Assembly (NCBI GenBank): GCA_027487695.1
Contig: JAIYDB010000035.1
Span: 1 to 35,084 of the forward strand
Length of the DNA stretch: 35,084 nucleotides
Direction of reading: 5' to 3'
Source of the DNA: Cytophagaceae bacterium
GTDB lineage: Bacteria > Bacteroidota > Bacteroidia > Cytophagales > Flexibacteraceae
Shown here: piece by piece, positions 1-5,755 of the stretch
Position numbering within the stretch: position 1 is the stretch's first letter
How the letters are laid out: the number at the start of each line of letters is the position of its first letter
The notes under the pieces: generated by a model
What the model saw: only the letters and a program-made list of their open reading frames with translations
The model's database searches: none
What the model was told of the DNA's origin: nothing
Made by a program: the position numbers and the translations under genes

Positions 1-34
1 CGTAATCAAATAAATCACAGTTCAGACAATACAA

Positions 35-100
35 ATCCCGAAGGGATGGCATTATTGTAGCCAAGAAAAAGCCCACCCATACACCAAACTCCGAAGGAGT
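35..100. repeat. Pair of REP-like GAA-loop hairpins
   Basis: Two short hairpins lie 53 bp apart: atccc-gaa-gggat at 35-47 and actcc-gaa-ggagt at 88-100. Both have 5-bp stems around a GAA loop and both are followed by TGxCA. Two stem pairs differ between the copies, and both changes are compensated, so structure is conserved rather than primary sequence. From memory, similar CCGAAGG hairpins are scattered between genes in many Bacteroidota and some are linked to REP-associated transposases. No transposase is present here, so the mobile origin is inference. Confidence 0.5.
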
Positions 101-169
101 GACACCCACACCTAATCATAACACAATGCTTTCCCTTCTAGCTAAAGCCAAAGATTGTGGACTGCCCTA

Positions 170-191
170 GCCACGGGTTAAAACCCGTGGC
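170..191. repeat. Perfect 10-bp-arm palindrome, possible terminator
   Basis: Arms gccacgggtt (170-179) and aacccgtggc (182-191) are exactly complementary around a 2-base centre. The element starts 20 bases beyond the stop codon of the minus-strand gene ending at 212, so in RNA it would form a strong hairpin at the 3' end of the three-gene operon. No clear U-run follows on either strand. It also looks like a dispersed intergenic palindrome of the kind seen repeatedly in Bacteroidota. Which role applies cannot be decided from one copy. Confidence 0.5.
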
Positions 192-211
192 AATTGATAA
201 CAGGAATAAAA

Positions 212-679
212 TTAATAAAACTCAATTGTGGTGACATTAAAGGAAGAAAACCAATAAGGTTCGTATTCATAGCATATTAATACTTTATCTGAAACCCAAA
301 CTGCATTATGATTCTCTGGAATATAATCATCCCAACAAGAACAAGGACCAGCCTCAGTTAACATGTAATTCCCTCGTTTCTTAATTGCTTCTAACCCATT
401 AAAATCTGGATAATTAGTAGAGTTAAAGAAAAAAGACTCCTTTATGCCTCCTCTTTCTCCATAATAATATGTAAAGATTCCTACTGGTTCATTGTCCAGA
501 TATTTCAAAGAATATAGTTTTTTACCATCCTTTAAATAAACCTCCTCTCGAAATTTTTCAAGTTTACCTAGAAATAGTCTTCCCACCGTTACCTTCCTAA
601 CTATAAGGGCACTTTGCCCATTCGAATGAAGTGTAGAGGCAATAAACATAAAAATTGAAATCAAAAAGGTTCTAATCAT
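212..679 (-). CDS. Secreted protein of unknown function (155 aa)
   Basis: The function is not recognised. The N-terminus has a short basic start and a hydrophobic stretch over about residues 4-20, ending near SNGQS, which fits a Sec signal peptide. The mature part is rich in aromatic residues and beta-prone, and has a CSCW motif near residue 113 with one further Cys at about 134. It is the last gene of a minus-strand group, 29 bp after an 81-aa immunity-like gene. The spacing suggests co-transcription from upstream of 1533. A periplasmic or surface partner of the upstream genes is possible, but nothing in the sequence proves it. No lipobox is evident. Confidence 0.6.
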   Translation of the reverse strand: MIRTFLISIFMFIASTLHSNGQSALIVRKVTVGRLFLGKLEKFREEVYLKDGKKLYSLKYLDNEPVGIFTYYYGERGGIKESFFFNSTNYPDFNGLEAIKKRGNYMLTEAGPCSCWDDYIPENHNAVWVSDKVLICYEYEPYWFSSFNVTTIEFY

Positions 680-708
680 TTTAATTCAAAGTTGTTGAAC
701 GGTAAAAC

Positions 709-954
709 CTACTGACCCGCAGCCTCTAAATCCTTTAATGCTTGTAGTATTAACTCTTCTAATTTTTCATTACCAAAATACTGGGGAACTTCTTTTCTAT
801 GCTCTTCATTTTGGACATAATATTCTAAATCATATGCCAAATCATCAAGAATTTCATTTTCCTCTTTTGAGTTCAAAACTTGTTCCTGAAACTCAAAAAC
901 CAATCTATCTCGGTTTTCTTTATCCTTCAATATTCCGATAAGTAGCTCTTTCAT
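709..954 (-). CDS. Small acidic immunity-like protein (81 aa)
   Basis: A very acidic, probably all-helical small protein. Glu and Asp strongly outnumber Lys and Arg, and there is no signal peptide or membrane segment. The central LAYDLEYYVQNEEHRKE stretch followed by YFGNEKLEEL resembles small cytoplasmic proteins often found next to polymorphic or bacteriocin-type toxins. That resemblance is from memory and is not a proven family assignment. It lies 12 bp downstream of a SUKH-like gene and 29 bp upstream of a secreted orphan, all on the minus strand. No toxin gene is adjacent in this window. If it is an immunity protein it is an orphan here. Confidence 0.6.
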   Translation of the reverse strand: MKELLIGILKDKENRDRLVFEFQEQVLNSKEENEILDDLAYDLEYYVQNEEHRKEVPQYFGNEKLEELILQALKDLEAAGQ

Positions 955-966
955 TTTGCAATATAC

Positions 967-1533
967 TTAATCTTCACATCCTAAATGAGTGTAGAAAAAA
1001 GAATAATATCTATCTACATCTCCTGCCAAATCTGCACATTTTAAAGCTTTCACTTTTCTTAAAGATTGATCATTATAAATTTCCTCGTCAGATACTGTTA
1101 AATGAATAAAAACTTGCGCTTCTATTAAAGCATCAAGGAACTTGGCACCATTTGCGGCGCAATAACAAATAACGAAAGTTTGTTCAAAACGGTCTAAAAT
1201 TAAAACTTCTCCAGTTTTTTTGCTTATGACCAAATAATCAACCTCATCTACACCAACTAGATAATAGTCTTCAAACTCAGTAAATAAATCATTAAAACTG
1301 TCTGTTAAACAAACCATACCGAGCTCAACTGTATTACAATCATACTCTGTTACTAATCGTAATAGCTCATCCATTCCATTTGGAATAACCAAAGGATTAG
1401 ACTCCCTTTTTACAGCATTATAGGATATTAAACATCGTTTAATATGCTCACTTGAAGTGTAACCTCGAGAAATCAATTCTTCTTCGGTTGGTGCAATTTC
1501 CTTAAGCTTTACAACAAACTCCTCTGCTTTCAT
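967..1533 (-). CDS. SUKH/SMI1-KNR4-like protein, probable immunity protein
   Basis: A 188-aa acidic cytoplasmic protein with no signal peptide. The middle section (about residues 84-118) has the pattern expected of the SUKH superfamily: an aromatic and acidic FEDYYLVGVDEVDYLVI strand pair followed by KKTGEVLILD, where family members carry the conserved G-x-V and terminal Asp. SUKH proteins are commonly immunity proteins in contact-dependent or polymorphic toxin systems and occur in arrays of unrelated immunity genes. This is the first gene of a three-gene minus-strand operon. Two CAAAnnTA sequences just upstream read as -7 elements on the minus strand. The subfamily (SUKH-4-like or other) is uncertain. 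Confidence 0.6.
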   Translation of the reverse strand: MKAEEFVVKLKEIAPTEEELISRGYTSSEHIKRCLISYNAVKRESNPLVIPNGMDELLRLVTEYDCNTVELGMVCLTDSFNDLFTEFEDYYLVGVDEVDYLVISKKTGEVLILDRFEQTFVICYCAANGAKFLDALIEAQVFIHLTVSDEEIYNDQSLRKVKALKCADLAGDVDRYYSFFYTHLGCED

Positions 1534-1558
1534 AATATTGGAACGTTTAGCTTTAATT

Positions 1559-1578
1559 CAAAATTATATTCAAATATA
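1559..1578 (-). promoter_or_regulatory. Candidate -7 elements for the immunity-like operon
   Basis: Two overlapping-scale matches to the Bacteroidota -7 consensus lie 26-45 bases upstream of the start at 1533: TAATTTTG (1566 to 1559) and TATATTTG (1578 to 1571), read on the minus strand. No TTG at the expected 17-23 base spacing is convincing. Which is used, if either, is unknown. The region is AT-rich, so chance matches are possible. Confidence 0.35.
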
Positions 1579-1677
1579 TAGAGTACTCCGTGTAAAACTG
1601 TAGACATCAATCGTTAATTAATTAAAACTTTGGTAATGGGCTTCTATGATGCCTAACCATTTCCGCCCCAAATCCCC

Positions 1678-1685
1678 TACCTTTG
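1678..1685 (+). promoter_or_regulatory. -7 element TACCTTTG upstream of the ABC-F gene
   Basis: A perfect TAnnTTTG match ends 17 bases before the GTG start at 1703, implying a leader of roughly 10-13 nucleotides. No Shine-Dalgarno sequence is seen, which is usual for this phylum. A clear -33 TTG is not visible at standard spacing. Confidence 0.45.
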
Positions 1686-1702
1686 CCAAAAATAGTTAAG
1701 CT

Positions 1703-3619
1703 GTGAATATCCTTTCTGTAGAAAATCTGGCGAAAGCCTTTAATGAACGTGTCCTTTTTTCTGATCTTACCTTTGGGCTTTCTCAGGGCGATAAAATGGC
1801 CATCGTAGGGGCCAACGGCGCAGGTAAAAGTACACTCCTTAAAATGATTGCCAACTTACTCCCTACCGATAGCGGGGGTATTTCTATCCGTAAAGGCATT
1901 AAGGTGAGTTACTTACACCAGCAGCCGGAACTGCCTGAGGGGGCTACTGCCTTGGATATCATCCTCTCTGGTGATAACCCAAAGGCGGAGGCTACCAAAA
2001 ACTACCTGCACTTTATGGACCATCCAGATAAGTATGCAGATGAGGCTGCCGATATTCTACAAGCCATGGAAGACCATTCCGCTTGGGATTTTGAGCAACG
2101 TGCCATTGAAACTTTAGGTTCATTAAGCATCCACGACCATGAGCAACAGGTAAGTTCCATGAGTGGTGGTCAGCGTAAAAGGGTGGCATTGGCGCAATTG
2201 CTACTATCAGACCCTGACTTGATTTTATTAGATGAGCCTACCAACCACCTTGATTTACAGGCTATTGAGTGGTTAGAGAATACGCTTAGTACTGCTAATA
2301 CTACCCTTATCCTCATCACCCACGATAGGTACTTCTTAGATAAGGTTTGTAATGGCGTTTTTGAACTGGCCGATAAAAAGATATATAGGTACGTAGGTAA
2401 TTATGCCTACTTCTTAGAGCAAAAAGAACTACGCAGGCAAATCCTCCAAAGTGAAATAGAGAAAGCCAAGAACCTCTATACCAAAGAATTAGAGTGGATG
2501 CGCAAGCAACCTCGCGCACGTGGCACTAAAGCACGTTATAGGGTTGAGGCATTTGAGGGCATTAAGGACAAAGCCTTCACCAAGGTAGATGATACCAAAC
2601 TGGAACTATCAGTTTCTAGTATGCGTATGGGTACCAAAATTGTGGAAATGGAGAAGGTGAACAAGCAGCTTGGCGGGAAAACCTTAATCAAAGATTTCAC
2701 ACATACTTTCCAACGCAGAGAGCGCGTTGGTTTGGTGGGACGTAATGGGGTTGGGAAAAGTACCTTCCTCAATATCATTACCCAAAACTTGGCACCTGAT
2801 AGCGGTCGTTTTGAGGTGGGTCAAACAATTAAGTTTGGTTACTATACCCAAGAAAGCATTAACCTTACGGAAAGCAACCGTGTAATTGACGAGGTTAAAG
2901 CAATTGCGGAATACATCACCCTAGGCAACGGCGAACAAGTGAGTGCGAGCAAGTTGCTAGAGATGTTCCTCTTTGCTCCGAAAGACCAGTACGGTGTTAT
3001 CGGTAAGCTTAGCGGTGGTGAACGCAGGAGGCTGCAATTACTAAAGGTCCTTATTGCCAATCCAAACTTCCTGATTCTCGATGAACCTACCAACGATTTA
3101 GATATTGAAACCCTAAATGTGCTGCAAAACTTCCTAGAAAACTACGATGGTTGTTTGATGTTGGTAAGTCACGACAGGTACTTTATGGACCAATTGGTGG
3201 ACCACCTTTTTGTATTTGAAGGCGAAGGCAAGATCAAAGATTTCCCTGGCAACTATACTGATTACCGTGAGTGGCTAGTAGAAAACCGCCAAATGGGCGT
3301 TTCTGGAGGAGTAGTAAAAGAAACTTCTACCCTATCGCCAAAAGAAAAGGAAAAACTAAATGCCGATAAAGGTCATATTGAAGCACCCGATCCACTAACT
3401 CAAATCAAGAAGAAGATGAGTTACAAGGAGCAAAAGGAGCTTGAAAATCTGGATAAGGAAATTCCTGCACTTGAAGCGAAGAAAGCAGCATTAGAAACAG
3501 AATTAGCGCAAGCTACTCATCACGAAACGTTACAAAAACTAGCATCAGAATTGCAAACGTTAGCCAATACCCTAGAAGAAAAAGGCATGCGTTGGTTAGA
3601 ATTGAGCGAAATGGCGTAA
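1703..3619 (+). CDS. uup: ABC-F ATPase, Uup-like
   Basis: A soluble 638-aa protein with two ABC domains and no membrane segments, the hallmark of ABC-F translation or ribosome-associated ATPases. Domain 1 has Walker A GANGAGKST (about residue 36), signature SGGQRKR (152) and Walker B LLDEPTNHLD (174). Domain 2 has GRNGVGKST (346), SGGERRR (436) and LILDEPTNDLD (457). Between them is the charged ABC-tran linker (about 240-290, with the QPRARGTKAR segment). A C-terminal coiled coil (about 570-638) is typical of Uup. The start is GTG at 1703; the next in-frame ATG precedes Walker A too closely to be plausible. Substrate specificity (housekeeping Uup or antibiotic-resistance ABC-F) cannot be read from sequence; the coiled-coil tail favours Uup. 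Confidence 0.92.
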   Translation: MNILSVENLAKAFNERVLFSDLTFGLSQGDKMAIVGANGAGKSTLLKMIANLLPTDSGGISIRKGIKVSYLHQQPELPEGATALDIILSGDNPKAEATKNYLHFMDHPDKYADEAADILQAMEDHSAWDFEQRAIETLGSLSIHDHEQQVSSMSGGQRKRVALAQLLLSDPDLILLDEPTNHLDLQAIEWLENTLSTANTTLILITHDRYFLDKVCNGVFELADKKIYRYVGNYAYFLEQKELRRQILQSEIEKAKNLYTKELEWMRKQPRARGTKARYRVEAFEGIKDKAFTKVDDTKLELSVSSMRMGTKIVEMEKVNKQLGGKTLIKDFTHTFQRRERVGLVGRNGVGKSTFLNIITQNLAPDSGRFEVGQTIKFGYYTQESINLTESNRVIDEVKAIAEYITLGNGEQVSASKLLEMFLFAPKDQYGVIGKLSGGERRRLQLLKVLIANPNFLILDEPTNDLDIETLNVLQNFLENYDGCLMLVSHDRYFMDQLVDHLFVFEGEGKIKDFPGNYTDYREWLVENRQMGVSGGVVKETSTLSPKEKEKLNADKGHIEAPDPLTQIKKKMSYKEQKELENLDKEIPALEAKKAALETELAQATHHETLQKLASELQTLANTLEEKGMRWLELSEMA

Positions 3620-3670
3620 GGAAGTCGGCAAAGTTCAGATGTAAGTTTCATTTTGAAAATCAAGTACCAA

Positions 3671-3719
3671 AAGGGGCATAATTCGCCAAAACACACCCAA
3701 TTATGCTCCTTACCTTTTT
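3671..3719 (+). terminator. Intrinsic terminator after the ABC-F gene
   Basis: The left arm at about 3671-3683 and right arm at 3699-3711 pair through ggcataatt/aattatgct with one G-U, around a 15-base loop. The T-rich cctttttta follows at 3713-3720. It lies about 50 bases past the stop. Confidence 0.6.
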
Positions 3720-3793
3720 AAGAGCATGACCATTAAATTGCTCACTATCACCATTTAATAGACAGATTTACACATTAAAATTAATTTCGGTAT

Positions 3794-3801
3794 TATTTTT
3801 G
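3794..3801 (+). promoter_or_regulatory. -7 element TATTTTTG upstream of the secreted barrel gene
   Basis: A TAnnTTTG match lies 61 bases upstream of the ATG at 3863 and downstream of the ABC-F terminator. No good -33 TTG is visible in the expected interval. Confidence 0.4.
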
Positions 3802-3862
3802 CTTGGCAAAACTATACTTACCAAATTGCGTGTAAGCATTTTGGCAAATTACAAGGCATTCT

Positions 3863-4927
3863 ATGAATTTTAAGCTACTTTCATTACTATCGCTATTACT
3901 TTTCGGTGCTGCTGCACAAGCCCAAACCGAGGTAAATTGGACTCCCACTACCAATTTAGGCGGAAAAGAAAACTGGACTCTTTTGCTGAACAAATCATTA
4001 GAAGCCAACCAAAAGCATAAGTACGCAGGTGCTTGGGAACAAAGCATTATGTTCTTTGAATTGCAGGCTGTAAATCCTGCAAGTAGCTTAGAAGCCTTAA
4101 AGAGCCATATAGCGACCCAAAATGAAAATGGCACTTTTAAAGATGGTAACAACTTGCCTCTTTGGGTATTAGCAGTAGAAGATTACGTTAAGAACCACGG
4201 AAACAGAAAAGTAAGCGAGCCATTCTTTGCGCCTTTACTCCGCCAAATTGACTGGATGGAAAAGAATTGCAAGGCAGGCGAAGGCTATAGATTCCCAGGT
4301 GAAGAAGGCAAATATTACCCAGAATCGGGCAGTGGTGCTTCAGTAGAAGCTACCAGTATGGCTTATTTACTGTATAACCACGCAGCAATGTGGTCTATCC
4401 GTATTGGTTCAGATCCTAAAGAATATACAGCTAAGGCAAAAGAAATTCAAACCTATATCAATACTAGACTTTGGAAAGATAACTTGAACGCCTATACCGA
4501 TGAGGGTAGCAATACAGTAACTGCTGAAACTATTTGGCCAATGGCATTATTTGCTTCAACCCCTCCGAAGGCAAGAGCAATTTGCGACACCTATATTTTG
4601 AAGACTAACTGGTTTTTAACCAAACACCCAATGCCACTTGAAAAAGGCGATGCTGCAGTAGAAAATACCTATACCTACTTCGCTGCCAGAGGTGCTTGGA
4701 TGTTCGGTCGTCATAATGCTTGTCTTACCCTAATTTCAGAGTCTCTAAACGATGCAGCTGCCGTAGCTAATAGTCAAAATGCAATCTATCGTTGGTATGC
4801 AGCTAAAGGTGGCAACCCAAGTAACTTAAAAAACAAGGGTACTGCCAACGAAAAAGGTTATGCAGGTACAAACCCTATTTGGGCAATGATAGCTTGGTAC
4901 GATTTCGTATTGAAGAACAAGATTTAA
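3863..4927 (+). CDS. Secreted six-hairpin (alpha/alpha barrel) glycosidase-like protein
   Basis: A 354-aa protein with a clear signal peptide: basic start, leucine-rich core, probable cleavage after AAAQA at about residue 21. The mature protein alternates amphipathic helices with aromatic-rich loops, including LPLWVLAVEDYV, the small-residue stretch GSGASVEATSMAYLLYN, and ETIWPMALFAS following LWKDNLNAYTDEG. This layout resembles (alpha/alpha)6-toroid glycosidases such as GH15, GH37 and GH63 relatives. I cannot assign catalytic acids or a substrate. It has no T9SS sorting tail, so it is probably periplasmic or Sec-exported. It is a stand-alone gene between two terminators. A non-catalytic toroid protein is the main alternative. 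Confidence 0.6.
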   Translation: MNFKLLSLLSLLLFGAAAQAQTEVNWTPTTNLGGKENWTLLLNKSLEANQKHKYAGAWEQSIMFFELQAVNPASSLEALKSHIATQNENGTFKDGNNLPLWVLAVEDYVKNHGNRKVSEPFFAPLLRQIDWMEKNCKAGEGYRFPGEEGKYYPESGSGASVEATSMAYLLYNHAAMWSIRIGSDPKEYTAKAKEIQTYINTRLWKDNLNAYTDEGSNTVTAETIWPMALFASTPPKARAICDTYILKTNWFLTKHPMPLEKGDAAVENTYTYFAARGAWMFGRHNACLTLISESLNDAAAVANSQNAIYRWYAAKGGNPSNLKNKGTANEKGYAGTNPIWAMIAWYDFVLKNKI

Positions 4928-4947
4928 TTACCCAAGAAAGACTTTAA

Positions 4948-4985
4948 AAAAAATCGTGCTGAAGCAATCATAAGCACGATTTTTT
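4948..4985 (+). terminator. Strong intrinsic terminator, 13-bp stem
   Basis: The arms aaaaaatcgtgct (4948-4960) and agcacgatttttt (4973-4985) are perfectly complementary around a 12-base loop. The final T run serves as the termination tract. It sits 21 bases after the stop at 4927 and only 15 bases before the ATG of the next gene, so the lipoprotein at 5001 must be expressed by read-through or from a promoter inside this element. Confidence 0.85.
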
Positions 4986-5000
4986 CGTTTATTAGCTGTT

Positions 5001-5432
5001 ATGGTAGTTCGGATAGTGCTAGGTTTCTTGTTGGGGATAGTTGCCACTATTTTGGGTTGCAATGGTGGTGAAGACGAACCTTATATAGATAATGTTCCAG
5101 TTCGAGTAGAAGTAATCCTTACCAACATAGAAGCCCAACCTTTGAGGGTGTATCCAAATATCCTGATACTGAATAATGTAGGTGTAAAAGGAATTGTATT
5201 ACACCAAAGTGCCCCTAATGTATTTGTGGCTTATGATAGAGCCTGCAGTTTCAGACCATCACAAGCTTGCGAAAGGCTAAGTCTACACAGTAGCGGATTG
5301 TATTTGGTTGATAGTTGCTGCCGATCTCAATTCAACCACGATGGTAGCATACGTATAGGTCCAGCCTATCGACCTTTGAGATATTACACCACCACTTTTT
5401 TAGCAGCAAACAGATTGCTTATCGTGAACTAG
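5001..5432 (+). CDS. Rieske-fold-like lipoprotein lacking iron-sulfur ligands
   Basis: A 143-aa protein with a hydrophobic N-terminus and a lipobox ILGC at about residues 17-20, so probably a lipoprotein. The C-terminal half follows a Rieske layout: YDRACSFRPSQAC for the first ligand box, DSCCRSQF for the second, then DGSIRIGPAYRPL, which matches the conserved Rieske tail DGxxxxGPAxxPL. In a true Rieske protein the boxes are CxH and CxxHGSxF. Here the first His is Phe, the second-box Cys is Asp and its His is Cys, so [2Fe-2S] binding looks lost; disulfides could replace it. Similar ligand-poor lipoproteins are, from memory, common in Bacteroidota. Function is unknown. It overlaps the convergent gene by 4 bp. 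Confidence 0.75.
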   Translation: MVVRIVLGFLLGIVATILGCNGGEDEPYIDNVPVRVEVILTNIEAQPLRVYPNILILNNVGVKGIVLHQSAPNVFVAYDRACSFRPSQACERLSLHSSGLYLVDSCCRSQFNHDGSIRIGPAYRPLRYYTTTFLAANRLLIVN

Positions 5433-5674
5433 TTGGCTTTGCCGGTGTATTGGTTCCAAGCACGCCAAAAACGGAATAGACTATAAGCTATAAACAAGAC
5501 ACCCATCACCTTAGGCACATCTGGTCCTAAATTCTTAAAGTATTCAGAATATACTACCATAGCTGCACCAGAAGCAAGGTAAGCAGTGCCCATAGTAAAG
5601 CCCATTATTCCCTTTGCCACTTGGGCGGGACGTCTTTTATTAGATGGTAAACCTCTTTCTCTAGTAAGTGCCAT
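5429..5674 (-). CDS. Small two-helix membrane protein (81 aa)
   Basis: A short basic N-terminal tail (to about residue 20) is followed by two predicted membrane helices, about 22-42 (GIMGFTMGTAYLASGAAMVV) and 55-70 (VMGVLFIAYSLFRFW), then a short polar end. There is no signal-peptide cleavage site, so it is probably an inner-membrane hairpin protein. Its function is not recognised. It has its own -7 element (TACCTTTG at 5696 to 5689) with a leader of about 8-10 bases. Its stop codon overlaps that of the convergent lipoprotein in a CTAG tetranucleotide. Confidence 0.7.
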   Translation of the reverse strand: MALTRERGLPSNKRRPAQVAKGIMGFTMGTAYLASGAAMVVYSEYFKNLGPDVPKVMGVLFIAYSLFRFWRAWNQYTGKAN

Positions 5675-5688
5675 AATTATTAAAAAAG

Positions 5689-5718
5689 CAAAGGTAAACC
5701 AAAGCTTAGGTTTACCTT
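5689..5718 (-). terminator. Terminator of the adhesin operon overlapping a downstream -7 element
   Basis: The arms aaggtaaacc (5691-5700) and ggtttacctt (5709-5718) are perfectly complementary around an 8-base loop. On the minus strand a T-rich tract (tgctttttta) follows, so this terminates the adhesin gene ending at 5756. The distal arm also contributes most of TACCTTTG (5696 to 5689), a match to the -7 consensus for the next minus-strand gene starting at 5674. Terminator and promoter therefore share the same bases. Confidence 0.7.
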
Positions 5719-5755
5719 ACTTTCAATAAATAAAACGTAGTTAGCGTTAGGTTTG

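Noticed and set aside
738-941. Plus-strand open frame antisense to the 81-aa acidic gene
   Set aside because: It overlaps the better-supported minus-strand gene almost completely, has no promoter or recognisable motif, and the minus-strand frame fits the operon spacing.
1-1600. Genomic island or insertion sequence boundary at the left edge
   Set aside because: No transposase, integrase, tRNA, direct repeat or terminal inverted repeat pair is visible. AT-richness and REP-like hairpins alone are insufficient.
1703-3619. ABC-F gene as an antibiotic-resistance determinant
   Set aside because: The Uup-type C-terminal coiled coil and housekeeping context favour a chromosomal translation factor. 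No resistance-specific linker feature can be read by eye.
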